From a virus, in the IMG/VR virus record IMGVR_UViG_3300037102_000029, positions 1 to 64,000 of that record: DNA of 64,000 bases. The stretch is one strand, 5' to 3'. Made by a program: the position numbers and the translations under genes. The notes under the pieces were generated by a model. It had not been told where the DNA came from, searched no databases, and worked only from the letters and a program-made list of their open reading frames with translations. Positions 40,406-47,484 of the stretch are shown here, one piece after another; the first letter of the stretch is position 1, and every line of letters starts with the position of its first letter.

Positions 40406-40628
40406 TGACCTCACCTTTCATTTTCTCTTTCGCCTGATTCGTTTTGGTAGCTATCGACGCTTGGTATTCAGCGTTTAATTCAGGGTGAACTGGGAGTCCC
40501 GGATTGTTCGCAACCACGCACCGCTCGCAATGCTTTGTGCAAAGGCAGTAATGTTCTCTGTCCTTCCAGTATCCAAGCTTGCAGTTCTTAACTTGTTCTT
40601 GGCTATACAAACTATTGCACTTTTTCAT
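40377..40628 (-). CDS. Cysteine-rich protein
   Basis: 83 residues: V-K-N-C-K-L-G-Y-W, H-Y-C-L-C-T-K-H-C-E-R-C, likely one or two zinc sites, then a Lys-rich helix. Overlaps the ATPase start by 29 bases. Confidence 0.6.
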   Translation of the reverse strand: MKKCNSLYSQEQVKNCKLGYWKDREHYCLCTKHCERCVVANNPGLPVHPELNAEYQASIATKTNQAKEKMKGEVNVGNDTESN

Positions 40629-40645
40629 ACAGCAAAACCTCCATT

Positions 40646-40924
40646 TTAGAATTTCAAACCCGCCAGTGCTTCCAATGCCGAACCGCTGCTAATCATGTCA
40701 GAGTTACGGTCATCTTTTACCCTCGTCGCTGTCAAGTCAGCAGTCCAACCTATATTTTCGACCGAGCCGAGTAGAATCTTCACCAGTTTTCGTCTCTCTT
40801 TGAATTGATAGAGACAAATTCCTGACAAAAGTTCTTCATTGCCTACCTCGCAAGCCGAGACGAAACAAAAATAATGCTTCAGGTCTTTACTCGGCTTACC
40901 TTTCGGTGCTTTGTAATATGTCAT
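40646..40924 (-). CDS. Unknown small protein
   Basis: 92 residues: Y-Y-K-A-P-K-G-K-P-S-K-D-L-K-H-Y-F-C-F, R-R-K-L-V-K-I-L-L-G-S. Unknown. Start lies inside the end of the upstream gene. Confidence 0.5.
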   Translation of the reverse strand: MTYYKAPKGKPSKDLKHYFCFVSACEVGNEELLSGICLYQFKERRKLVKILLGSVENIGWTADLTATRVKDDRNSDMISSGSALEALAGLKF

Positions 40925-41045
40925 GCTTTGCTTCCAGATTCACAAGTCCTTCCACCAACTTACTCAGTGACGAAGCCGAACCATATTTTCTCTGAATGTG
41001 AGTTACAAAATTCTCGGATTCGCTTTTTTGTGAAAAATTTTCCAT
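40896..41045 (-). CDS. Small helical protein
   Basis: 49 residues: E-N-F-V-T-H-I-Q-R-K-Y-G, S-L-S-K-L-V-E-G-L-V-N-L. GAAAATCC before the ATG. Tentative but overlaps its neighbour in the common style. Confidence 0.45.
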   Translation of the reverse strand: MENFSQKSESENFVTHIQRKYGSASSLSKLVEGLVNLEAKHDILQSTER

Positions 41046-41055
41046 AGGATTTTCC

Positions 41056-41202
41056 TCACTTTCTGGCCCATCGCATGATTATTTTTTGAATCCTGATTAT
41101 TTCTCTGAGCGTTTTGTTTTCATTGTATTGTTCTTTATACGCATTTGAGAACAGTTCAGCTCTTCCGTATTCTCGCCAATATGACTCTTCTGAAACTTTC
41201 AT
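41056..41202 (-). CDS. Small helical protein
   Basis: 48 residues from ATG at 41,202 with GGGAGGTTAAA upstream. Charged helix Y-N-E-N-K-T-L-R-E-I-I-R-I-Q-K. Unknown. Confidence 0.5.
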   Translation of the reverse strand: MKVSEESYWREYGRAELFSNAYKEQYNENKTLREIIRIQKIIMRWARK

Positions 41203-41240
41203 TTTAACCTCCCTTTGGCCGCTTCGCCCTATCGGAGCCG

Positions 41241-41269
41241 ACATACAAAGAAAGTGAGGCTTACGCCTC
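41241..41269 (-). terminator. Hairpin at gene end
   Basis: GAGGC-GTAA-GCCTC on the minus strand; the loop contains the stop codon of the gene at 41,261. A weak T-run (CACTTTCTTTG) follows, then ATGTCGGC as after the 44,137 hairpin. Confidence 0.45.
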
Positions 41270-41494
41270 TAAACTTCCATCTTGAAATTTGAACAAAACG
41301 CCTTTTAGGAATTTTGCATCGTTCTCTATTGCCTTTACCAGTCTAGCACATTCCACAGCGGCTTCTTCAACACCCAACCAATAATCATCAACATTCGGAT
41401 CGGGGTACTGTTCATAAAGCAAATTTATATCGTAGACCGTTTGCTGTAACGAATCGCGGGATTCGCGTAGTTTCGCACCAAAAGACTGCCACAT
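41261..41494 (-). CDS. Helical protein
   Basis: 77 residues from ATG at 41,494 (GGAGGCTTGAAA upstream). Heptads in L-R-E-S-R-D-S-L-Q-Q-T-V and A-A-V-E-C-A-R-L-V-K-A-I. Unknown. Confidence 0.55.
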   Translation of the reverse strand: MWQSFGAKLRESRDSLQQTVYDINLLYEQYPDPNVDDYWLGVEEAAVECARLVKAIENDAKFLKGVLFKFQDGSLEA

Positions 41495-41496
41495 TT

Positions 41497-41793
41497 TCAA
41501 GCCTCCGATTTTGCTTCGCCGCACACTTCCAATGCTCTCGCTTCGCCGTAACTGAATACCCAAAACTCACGGCAACGCGGACAGCATTCCGGCTGTTCTA
41601 GCATAGCATCGCACTCGCCAGCATTGCACATCGAATCGCAATCGGTTATAATTCCGTGCTGGTCAACTATCGAGCATTCTTGCGCTTTAAACAACGCTTC
41701 ATCGTCGGATACACAATACTTGACAAAGACCGAGCGGCCAGTGGCGGCTCGGATTCGCCCTTGTAAAACTTCAATCTCAGTTTTTATCTTCAT
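41497..41793 (-). CDS. Cysteine-rich protein
   Basis: 98 residues: D-C-D-S-M-C-N-A-G-E-C-D and P-E-C-C-P-R-C-R-E-F suggest a zinc cluster. First 35 residues helix-strand. Unknown. Confidence 0.55.
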   Translation of the reverse strand: MKIKTEIEVLQGRIRAATGRSVFVKYCVSDDEALFKAQECSIVDQHGIITDCDSMCNAGECDAMLEQPECCPRCREFWVFSYGEARALEVCGEAKSEA

Positions 41794-41989
41794 CTTCCTT
41801 TGTCACCTCGTATTTTAGAAGCGGATCGCCTGTCGGCCTATCTTCCGGTTCAACTTCAAGTTCTAAACTTGCTTGCTTCGTCGTATCTAAGACTGGCGCA
41901 ACCCAATCTCTCTCGCTTTTCCGGCTCTTCAAGTGATAACCGCCTTGATAAGCCGACCGTTTCTTACGCAGTTCTAATGCCATCTTCAA
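41777..41989 (-). CDS. Small charged protein
   Basis: 70 residues, basic first half (R-K-K-R-S-A-Y-Q-G-G-Y) and acidic second half. Overlaps both neighbours. Unknown. Confidence 0.5.
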   Translation of the reverse strand: MKMALELRKKRSAYQGGYHLKSRKSERDWVAPVLDTTKQASLELEVEPEDRPTGDPLLKYEVTKEDEDKN

Positions 41990-42176
41990 TTATCCCCCAT
42001 TTGTCGGAGCCCTCTATTTGATATTCAGGGCATCGAATCTCGCCATCATAAACAGCGGCTTCACAGCGATTCGCGCACAGGTCGCACTCATCGGATTCGC
42101 AATTCTGGCATTTACAACAGCGATCAAGCAGCTCATTCCAGAACTTACAATTTCTCAAGCATTTAGGCATACTCAT
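41964..42176 (-). CDS. Cysteine-cluster protein
   Basis: 70 residues with ten cysteines within about 45 residues (C-C-K-C-Q-N-C, D-E-C-D-L-C-A-N-R-C). Ferredoxin-like density but not the classical 4Fe-4S spacing. Metal binding is likely, role unknown. Confidence 0.6.
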   Translation of the reverse strand: MSMPKCLRNCKFWNELLDRCCKCQNCESDECDLCANRCEAAVYDGEIRCPEYQIEGSDKWGIIEDGIRTA

Positions 42177-42297
42177 AATGAATCGACTCCTTAGCGGCTC
42201 GGATTCGCTCTTTTAGCTCTTCTGAATCCGGTTCAAGTGTAGTCCAGCTATCTTCATTTGAGTGATAGCATACTATCTCGTTTTGTATTTCAAGCAT
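42163..42297 (-). CDS. Microprotein
   Basis: 44 residues: strand N-E-I-V-C-Y-H-S then charged helix E-E-L-K-E-R-I-R-A-A-K. GAGGTTTTGAAA precedes the ATG. Confidence 0.45.
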   Translation of the reverse strand: MLEIQNEIVCYHSNEDSWTTLEPDSEELKERIRAAKESIHYEYA

Positions 42298-42351
42298 TTT
42301 CAAAACCTCTTTTGGCCTCACGCTCCACTAAGGAAGCGGTCATCGTTTACG

Positions 42352-42374
42352 AAAAAAGGAAGGATTGAACCTTC
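42352..42374 (-). terminator. Hairpin terminator
   Basis: On the minus strand GAAGG-TTCAAT-CCTTC followed by CTTTTTTC, 27 bases after the stop of the gene at 42,401. Confidence 0.6.
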
Positions 42375-42400
42375 TATTTCTCTTGTGATCTTGCTATTAT

Positions 42401-42538
42401 CTATAGCAAGAAACATAGCGCCGAAAACGGCCAGCCAATAATCGGGATGCAGAAAAAGAAAATGGCCATAATTAAAACGACCGTTGACTTCCGCATCATA
42501 TTACCGGCAAAGATTGTATAGTCGCCATCGTCTTTCAT
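42401..42538 (-). CDS. Single-span membrane microprotein
   Basis: 45 residues with one hydrophobic segment (V-V-L-I-M-A-I-F-F-F-C-I-P-I-I-G-W). AAGGAGGTCAAA precedes the ATG. Confidence 0.55.
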   Translation of the reverse strand: MKDDGDYTIFAGNMMRKSTVVLIMAIFFFCIPIIGWPFSALCFLL

Positions 42539-42548
42539 TTTGACCTCC

Positions 42549-42794
42549 TTAAGGGTCGCGCGTGACGTGAACTATCTTGTCTGTTTTCGCGTCAATGTAG
42601 AATTTTTGATACTTAATCTTGCCGAGTGCAAGCCAGTAAGCTTCATATTTCACGCACCCGTCTAGTTCACAGTCCGTGTATTCTCGGATCGAAAGATACG
42701 CCACTACCGCAGGCCGCGTATCATGGTTCGTCGTGCCGTCCCTCACCCATTTCGCAATCGCGGCAATATGCTTCGCGTTCGTTGCCTTTAACAT
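42549..42794 (-). CDS. Unknown small protein
   Basis: 81 residues from ATG at 42,794 (GGAGGAGCTGAA upstream). H-I-A-A-I-A-K-W-V-R-D-G, then strands Y-W-L-A-L-G-K-I-K-Y and I-D-A-K-T-D-K-I-V-H-V. Looks like a compact alpha/beta domain. Confidence 0.55.
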   Translation of the reverse strand: MLKATNAKHIAAIAKWVRDGTTNHDTRPAVVAYLSIREYTDCELDGCVKYEAYWLALGKIKYQKFYIDAKTDKIVHVTRDP

Positions 42795-43006
42795 TTCAGC
42801 TCCTCCACTACATACTTGACTTCTAATTTTAGAAGTCCCTTTGCTTCGGCTTTCTCTCGGTAAATCTCGTTTATCATAATTGCGTCCCAAATCTTGTTTG
42901 ACAAACGGCCTCCATTGATAGAACCGATTGTCAGCGACGCGGCTAGATCATCAAGCCCCTGTAAAGTGGCTTTGATTTCTTTGAATATCTCTTCGTTTGT
43001 TTTCAT
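42788..43006 (-). CDS. Helical protein
   Basis: 72 residues: I-F-K-E-I-K-A-T-L-Q-G-L-D-D-L-A-A and I-W-D-A-I-M-I-N-E-I-Y-R. Stop overlaps the next start. Unknown. Confidence 0.55.
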   Translation of the reverse strand: MKTNEEIFKEIKATLQGLDDLAASLTIGSINGGRLSNKIWDAIMINEIYREKAEAKGLLKLEVKYVVEELKC

Positions 43007-43012
43007 TTCGGA

Positions 43013-43282
43013 TCACCACGGAGTAGGACGGTCAAGTTGCTCACGTTCCAGCTCGTTTCGAGCCTCTTCAAGTGCAAGCTCAAGTCTCTCGCACCGTTTA
43101 AACAGATCAAGATTCTCACCGGATAGACGGCTTACTTCTTTTGACAAAGCAAGCCTCACGGTAGCGTTCTCAAGTTCTAAGTCTTCAACTTGACCTGATA
43201 GTTCATCAACTGTGCTGCAATCATCGGCGCAGCTTCCGCCGCAATTAATTTCTTGATATTTTAACATCACATCTTCATTCAT
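43013..43282 (-). CDS. Coiled-coil protein
   Basis: 89 residues: Cys-containing N-terminus (N-C-G-G-S-C-A-D-D-C), then 55 residues of coiled coil (L-S-G-Q-V-E-D-L-E-L-E-N). Directly downstream of Ku by three bases, so perhaps co-expressed with it. Confidence 0.6.
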   Translation of the reverse strand: MNEDVMLKYQEINCGGSCADDCSTVDELSGQVEDLELENATVRLALSKEVSRLSGENLDLFKRCERLELALEEARNELEREQLDRPTPW

Positions 43283-43285
43283 AAT

Positions 43286-44077
43286 TTAGGCCTCCGATTT
43301 CTCAGCTTGCCAGTTTATAGTAGTCAGGCTCGCCTCAAGTGCTTCTTTGAGTGTAGACTTAGGAGCTTCTAAATGCTCGGATTCAACGCTGAAAGTCTCG
43401 CCAGCAGCTTTAGTTGCGATTAATGCTTCCATATCAGCTTTGAACGTGTCAGTGAACTTCGACATATCAAGTTCATCGACCGAACCCTGATCTATAATCA
43501 TCCTTGCGAGCTTCAGTTCATCCTCGGATACTTCCGGCTCAGTCACGGCTAGCTCTTCAATATCTCTAAGTTCATCGAGATAATTCAAAGAAGTTAGCAA
43601 TAGGCCTGACTTGTAAGCCTCAATCGCGCACGTATATTCTTTTTCGCGCATCGTGAACGTTCCAATAGCGATTTTACCACATTCGCGCAGCGCATTTCTC
43701 AATAGGAAAAACGCTTTGTTATCTTGCTTTTTGTCGACCCCCAAGAAATAATGCGAACCAAAATACAACGAGTCTATTTCAAACCTCGGAACAAACTCCT
43801 TAATCTTGATTGCGCTCGACTTTTCCGGTCGGATCATCTTAATCTCGTCAGGCGTAACGGTCACGATCTGACCGCCTTGCGTGACGCCTTTAACAATATC
43901 CTCTTTTGCTACTTCCTGATCGCAAACCTCGCACCATTTCTTTTGACGGATTCGACCGCCATCGGCTGAATGATGCATGTGCATTTCAAACTTCTTTGCT
44001 TCAGTGGCTGCATACAATTTAACCGGCACACTCACCAAACCGAAGCTTATCGTAGCACTTTTTATAGCTCTCGGCAT
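43286..44077 (-). CDS. ku: Ku-family DNA end-binding protein
   Basis: 263 residues, normal length for prokaryotic Ku. P-R-A-I-K-S-A-T-I-S-F-G-L-V-S-V-P-V-K-L-Y at the N-terminus, G-G-R-I-R-Q-K-K-W-C-E-V-C, E-D-I-V-K-G, A-L-R-E-C-G-K-I-A-I-G and D-E-L-K-L-A-R-M-I-I-D match the Ku ring core. AAAAGGAGATGATTCAAA precedes the ATG. Homodimeric Ku encircles DNA ends. No LigD-type ligase is in the window, so it may protect or circularise genome ends with host or unseen ligase. Confidence 0.9.
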   Translation of the reverse strand: MPRAIKSATISFGLVSVPVKLYAATEAKKFEMHMHHSADGGRIRQKKWCEVCDQEVAKEDIVKGVTQGGQIVTVTPDEIKMIRPEKSSAIKIKEFVPRFEIDSLYFGSHYFLGVDKKQDNKAFFLLRNALRECGKIAIGTFTMREKEYTCAIEAYKSGLLLTSLNYLDELRDIEELAVTEPEVSEDELKLARMIIDQGSVDELDMSKFTDTFKADMEALIATKAAGETFSVESEHLEAPKSTLKEALEASLTTINWQAEKSEA

Positions 44078-44107
44078 TTTGAATCATCTCCTTTTATTCA
44101 AGCCAGC

Positions 44108-44311
44108 TCAAGTTTTGAACCTTGTTAAGCCGACATAAAAAAAGAGAGGATTTTTGTCCTCAATTAACCCATCAGTACATATCAATCGCCGATAATTGTT
44201 CAGCGACCGAAGTTTTCTCAGCCTCATTTTGTAAGCCTCCGGCATTTTCAGCGTCGGGGCTCGCAGCTCTTTAGCTTTCTCACATAGTATAGCTGTATCG
44301 TTCATTGTCAT
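44108..44311 (-). CDS. Small basic protein (3' part overlaps a terminator)
   Basis: 67 residues: E-A-Y-K-M-R-L-R-K-L-R-S-L-N-N-Y. A hairpin plus T-run (44,137-44,161) lies inside the last 17 codons, so part of the transcripts may end before the stop codon. Two ATG starts (44,311 and 44,305) are possible. Unknown function. Confidence 0.45.
   Translation of the reverse strand: MTMNDTAILCEKAKELRAPTLKMPEAYKMRLRKLRSLNNYRRLICTDGLIEDKNPLFFYVGLTRFKT
44137..44161 (-). terminator. Hairpin terminator upstream of Ku
   Basis: Minus-strand GAGGA-CAAAAA-TCCTC followed by TCTTTTTTT, then ATGTCGGC. Placed about 60 bases before the Ku start, it could attenuate Ku expression. Confidence 0.6.
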
Positions 44312-44331
44312 TTTTCAAGACTCCCAAAAGT

Positions 44332-44493
44332 TTACTCATCTCCATAAGTCCCAAAATAGGCCTCATACTCATCTTTTTCGTCTTCGGCGAGTCGTGCGTT
44401 GTTCGTTTCAATCTGTGCGCATAACTCCGTGTTTTCGAGGACTAAAACGTCCCTCCAAGTAGGATTTTTAAAACATTCTGAGTAACAACTCAT
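44332..44493 (-). CDS. Microprotein
   Basis: 53 residues from ATG at 44,493 with GGAGAGAAACT upstream. Cys near the start (S-C-Y-S-E-C-F), then acidic helix. Unknown. Confidence 0.5.
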   Translation of the reverse strand: MSCYSECFKNPTWRDVLVLENTELCAQIETNNARLAEDEKDEYEAYFGTYGDE

Positions 44494-44521
44494 AGTTTCT
44501 CTCCAAAAGTTCAACGTCTCC

Positions 44522-44554
44522 CAAGTTTTGAAACTTGAAACGGTCAAAAGACCG
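44522..44554. promoter_or_regulatory. Two adjacent palindromes
   Basis: CAAGTTT-TG-AAACTTG (44,522-44,537) and CGGTC-AAAA-GACCG (44,541-44,554), both perfect. A variant of the first, CAAGTTTTGAACCTTG, is at 44,109-44,124. Possible operator or RNA element; a T-rich stretch (44,569-44,585, minus strand) precedes them in the leftward direction. Confidence 0.45.
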
Positions 44555-44613
44555 CATAAGAGACGATTAAAAAAGAGAGAAAAAGCCCCAGAAATGCCAA
44601 TAAATGAGACTTT

Positions 44614-44751
44614 TTACTTTCGAGCACTGCAAGGTTCACGACGTCGGTTATTCACTCTCATACTTGGCGACACCGACTTAAAGCCACTCTTCTTAATGCC
44701 GGTCAACTTCCTACTTGAAAGACCGCACTTTCCAAGACTTGAAAGCCGCAT
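44614..44751 (-). CDS. Small basic protein
   Basis: 45 residues rich in Ser, Lys and Arg (L-S-S-R-K-L-T-G-I-K-K-S-G), GGAGGAATAGATT upstream of ATG. Tentative. Confidence 0.4.
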   Translation of the reverse strand: MRLSSLGKCGLSSRKLTGIKKSGFKSVSPSMRVNNRRREPCSARK

Positions 44752-44754
44752 AAT

Positions 44755-44847
44755 CTATTCCTCCAAAAAGTCACAATCAATAAAATCGTTTTTCTCATAC
44801 TCTTCGTACTCTTCAATTAAGCGCACAATTTCCTGTTTGTAGCTCAT
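44755..44847 (-). CDS. Acidic micropeptide
   Basis: 30 residues of charged helix (V-R-L-I-E-E-Y-E-E-Y-E-K-N-D). AGGTGCGTAAT precedes the ATG, which follows the upstream stop by one base. Confidence 0.45.
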   Translation of the reverse strand: MSYKQEIVRLIEEYEEYEKNDFIDCDFLEE

Positions 44848-44848
44848 A

Positions 44849-44992
44849 TTACGCACCTACGATCAAACTTAGAATATTAACCGCGCCTTGTGGCGTAAGT
44901 CCGCTAATGCCGATATTGTGCAGCAGTGCGTAGTTAATCACATACAACAATACAACATTCAAAAGACCACTAAACATAGTTCCATTATACAT
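44849..44992 (-). CDS. Hydrophobic microprotein
   Basis: 47 residues with one or two weak membrane segments (L-L-N-V-V-L-L-Y-V-I-N-Y-A-L-L). GGAGTTGAATCAAT upstream. First gene of the leftward block. Confidence 0.5.
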   Translation of the reverse strand: MYNGTMFSGLLNVVLLYVINYALLHNIGISGLTPQGAVNILSLIVGA

Positions 44993-45008
44993 ATTGATTC
45001 AACTCCGA

Positions 45009-45047
45009 GCCTTAAAGCATTTGAAGCTTTCAAAGGCCCATAAAAAA
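45009..45047 (-). promoter_or_regulatory. Leader stem-loop of the leftward block
   Basis: GCCTT...AAGGC (45,009/45,033) encloses AAAGC...GCTTT around ATTTGAA. On the minus strand a T6 run (45,042-45,047) comes just before it. TATA-like AGTATAT lies upstream near 45,053. Could be an attenuator or 5' protection element. Confidence 0.35.
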
Positions 45048-45062
45048 GTAGGGATATACTAA

Positions 45063-45760
45063 AGTCAGATCATCCCAAAGATCGTATATGAACTTCCTCG
45101 ATACTTGATAAGGTCGTTTCCCATATCTGCTAACAGTTATCGCTTATCGTGTTAGCACATCAAGCAAGTCTATTTCCTACGTGCTCTCTAGCAGCCATTG
45201 CCCCATTGCTCCCCTCGCGCGCCTTAATTAAGGTTATCGCGCTACCCTACTCACATACTGATTCAATACGACTCAATGCCGCGTTTACTGGTGAGCGTTT
45301 CCGCTTTGGTTCTATTCAATGGCCCCTAAACTTCAGAGTCGAGCTTTCAACTCGCACCCATAGATTCGACCAGATCAGATTCGCTTCTGGTATTGGTATC
45401 GTCCGAGTGTTTGACTCTTGCATTAACATACCATACTATGATTTGATACTATATAAAGCTAGTATATATGACGTGATTGATAGATCGATCAGAGCAAGCA
45501 ACGAGCATTGAATGATGATAACTGATATAATCCTAAGTTGTAGATAGAAGCCATATTTACCCTTTTTGGCAAATCAAAACGTCAACTCCCCGTACGATTT
45601 CTATTTCGGCATTTAAAGACCGTCCTGCCAATCTCTCATATCGTGACTCTTATCATCTTAGAGTTATATCGTAAATTGTGTCGTATTGTAGAATCAAATC
45701 TAAACTTACGAGTGATGAACTTGCATTGATTAGCACAAAAAGGTTAATATGAAGCAAGCC
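45063..45760. other. Noncoding region between divergent blocks
   Basis: About 700 bases without a gene I can support; the longest rightward frame (45,149-45,511) has no ribosome site and unprotein-like composition. Several AT-rich boxes (TATATAAAG near 45,450, TATATATG near 45,461). Candidate for divergent promoters and perhaps the replication origin. Confidence 0.35.
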
Positions 45761-45773
45761 TATATAAAGAACA

Positions 45774-46145
45774 ATGACTAAGCGCGAGCCTTTCGATCTT
45801 CAACGAGTGAATCTATGTAAGAACTGCGGCATCAACGAAAGAGAAGAACCTTATGGTTGGTGTTCTTCTTGTTTAGACCAACCAAGAAAACCATTTGACA
45901 ACGAGCAACCAAAGCGCAAGATAAAGAGTGATAGGGCCAAATCTCGACAAGTGTGGAGAATTGCCAACAACAAAACAATCCCTAAAGGTTGGCATATTCA
46001 CCATATAGATGGCAATGCAATGAATAACGAACCATCTAATCTAGTATGCATCACTCTAGAGAACCACATCAAGATACATCAAGATAAAGGAGATACTGCC
46101 GCAGTCATCCTATTAAAGAAGAATAACACAACCCGACTAGACTAA
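45774..46145 (+). CDS. HNH endonuclease with zinc ribbon
   Basis: 123 residues. C-K-N-C-G-I...W-C-S-S-C at the N-terminus is a zinc ribbon; W-H-I-H-H-I-D-G-N-A-M-N-N-E-P-S-N-L is a complete HNH core, then a basic end. The TATATAAA box (45,761-45,768) is only 10 bases before the ATG, so transcripts from it would favour a GTG at 45,807. Looks like a free-standing homing endonuclease. Confidence 0.8.
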   Translation: MTKREPFDLQRVNLCKNCGINEREEPYGWCSSCLDQPRKPFDNEQPKRKIKSDRAKSRQVWRIANNKTIPKGWHIHHIDGNAMNNEPSNLVCITLENHIKIHQDKGDTAAVILLKKNNTTRLD

Positions 46146-46195
46146 TGGTGTTCTTGCCTACTTGTACAATACATTAACACAAGCCGACTAGACTA
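46124..46195 (+). repeat. 21-bp direct repeat, 51 bases apart
   Basis: TAACACAA-[C/G]-CCGACTAGACTA occurs at 46,124-46,144 (end of the HNH gene) and 46,175-46,195 (running into TATATAAA). One mismatch. May mark insertion of the endonuclease gene or a protein-binding iteron. Confidence 0.55.
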
Positions 46196-46360
46196 TATAA
46201 ATAGATATGAACTGATTCACTATTTGCGAAGCAGTTAATCCAATGAGAATAGATCGAGCCTTCACGATGGCTCACTAGCTACTGGTCGCTAGGTAGTCAT
46301 TTTTACTGAACCTACCTAGACTTTGCGAAGCAGTCAAAGGTGAGCCTTCGCAAAATGCCG
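46194..46360 (+). ncRNA. Structured RNA candidate with competing stems
   Basis: TATATAAA at 46,194-46,201 predicts a start near 46,224. The following 130 bases hold GAGCC/GGCTC (46,256/46,269), CTAGGTAG/CTACCTAG (46,289/46,312) and TTTGCGAAG/CTTCGCAAA (46,322/46,346). An upstream copy of TTTGCGAAGCAGT at 46,223 could compete for the last stem, and CTAGC/GCTAG (46,275/46,288) competes with the second. No protein frame fits here. Confidence 0.45.
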
Positions 46361-46667
46361 CCAGCCATTCCGAGAATCAACAAAAGTCTGGAATTATGGG
46401 CAACTCGAAAATTTCTATAGGAGTGGGAATAGATGTGCTCCAATCTCTTTTTCCACCAATCTCCTAATATATAAAGATACCTACGGCTAAAGCTATTTTT
46501 GAACCTTAATTACCAAAAGAGGGCCGTCAGTTAGATAGTCCAGATTTTTTTCGAGGCTTTTTTCCCCGATTCTGGTTCCAATCATTCATCAAAGACGTCT
46601 GGATTAATCTAGCCCTGTTGATCTTTTTTGAAAATGAAACTGAAAACATAACCATCAGAAGGAAGGA
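46361..46667. other. Noncoding region with further TATA box and T-runs
   Basis: TATATAAA at 46,468-46,475, then T7 at 46,545 and T7 near 46,557. A short RNA of about 50 bases (46,497-46,551) is possible. No gene supported. Confidence 0.3.
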
Positions 46668-46744
46668 AGAGCCGAACACAAGAAAAGGTGAGGCCAGCGT
46701 GTTCGGCTCTCTTAGGATTGCCCTCCTCAACAAAGCGCAATCCT
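46668..46744 (+). other. Two strong inverted repeats before the small terminase gene
   Basis: AGAGCCGAACAC/GTGTTCGGCTCT (46,668-46,679 / 46,699-46,710), a perfect 12-bp stem, directly followed by AGGATTG/CAATCCT (46,714/46,738), and GTGCT-GCTGA-AGCAC near 46,771. Could be a packaging (pac) site, origin element or RNA; position next to the terminase favours the first. Confidence 0.5.
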
Positions 46745-46954
46745 TAGGTGTGGTCTTCCGCTAGTTGCGAGTGCTGCTGAAGCACGTAACGCATTCTTGT
46801 CTAGGTATTTAATACTTTTTAAAATTAGTGCCACACCGTTCATCTACGAGCCTCAAGGAACGCATCACGGTTGGTTGCGACGAAAACATTTGCCACCATG
46901 GGACTTCTAATGCCCTCGTCGCTGATAGTAAATCAACGCTCAGATTCTTATAGG

Positions 46955-46962
46955 TTTTTATA
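46955..46962 (+). promoter_or_regulatory. Late promoter TATA element
   Basis: TTTTTATA centred 31 bases before the ATG of the small terminase gene. Expected start of the rightward late operon; no BRE clearly seen. Confidence 0.4.
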
Positions 46963-46989
46963 CAACTCCGGTGCCTACGTCAAGTGTAG

Positions 46990-47484
46990 ATGACAGAAGA
47001 GTCTAAAGAGCTTAATGATCCTTGGGATCGTCGAGATGACGAACCTACGAAGGCGTATGAATTATTTTGTTTTTTCCGTGATTATGGCCCCACAAGGACC
47101 TATACGGCTGTCCAGAAGAAATACTCAGGAGTCGAGTTTGACCTTCAACCCTCCACATTAAGATCATACGGCAAGAAACACGATTGGATTCGCCGGGCGG
47201 AAGCGTATGACGATCATATAATGAAGATGGAGCAGGTCCAAAACGAGAAACTAATCAAGAAATACAAGGCGAAGGCAATCAAGCGAGCTCAGAAACAGTT
47301 GGATAAATATTCGGATATGATGGATAATGAAGATGAACTGAATCTAAGCGCTCGAGAGAAGCGTGAGAGATACAAGATGGCGCAGGATACGTTTAATGAT
47401 ATCTTCCAACTCAAGAAGGAGAACAAAACCGAAGTCACTGGAAGCGTGACGATTGTGTTCGGGGATGAGGTTAAGGATGTTTAA
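46990..47484 (+). CDS. Terminase small subunit
   Basis: 164 residues. N-terminal HTH-like region (A-Y-E-L-F-C-F-F-R-D-Y-G-P-T-R-T, L-R-S-Y-G-K-K-H-D-W-I-R-R-A-E-A-Y-D), central long helix (K-Y-K-A-K-A-I-K-R-A-Q-K-Q-L), C-terminal G-S-V-T-I-V-F. This is the P27/putative TerS layout: DNA recognition, oligomerisation helices, and a strand contacting TerL. Confidence 0.75.
   Translation: MTEESKELNDPWDRRDDEPTKAYELFCFFRDYGPTRTYTAVQKKYSGVEFDLQPSTLRSYGKKHDWIRRAEAYDDHIMKMEQVQNEKLIKKYKAKAIKRAQKQLDKYSDMMDNEDELNLSAREKRERYKMAQDTFNDIFQLKKENKTEVTGSVTIVFGDEVKDV

Noticed and set aside
45149-45511. 120-codon rightward frame in the divergent intergenic region
   Set aside because: No ribosome site or TATA at a fitting distance, mixed composition, overlaps likely control region.
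46527-46733. 68-codon minus-strand frame beside the terminase
   Set aside because: Covers the strong inverted repeats and T-runs; basic translation with no family and no start signal.
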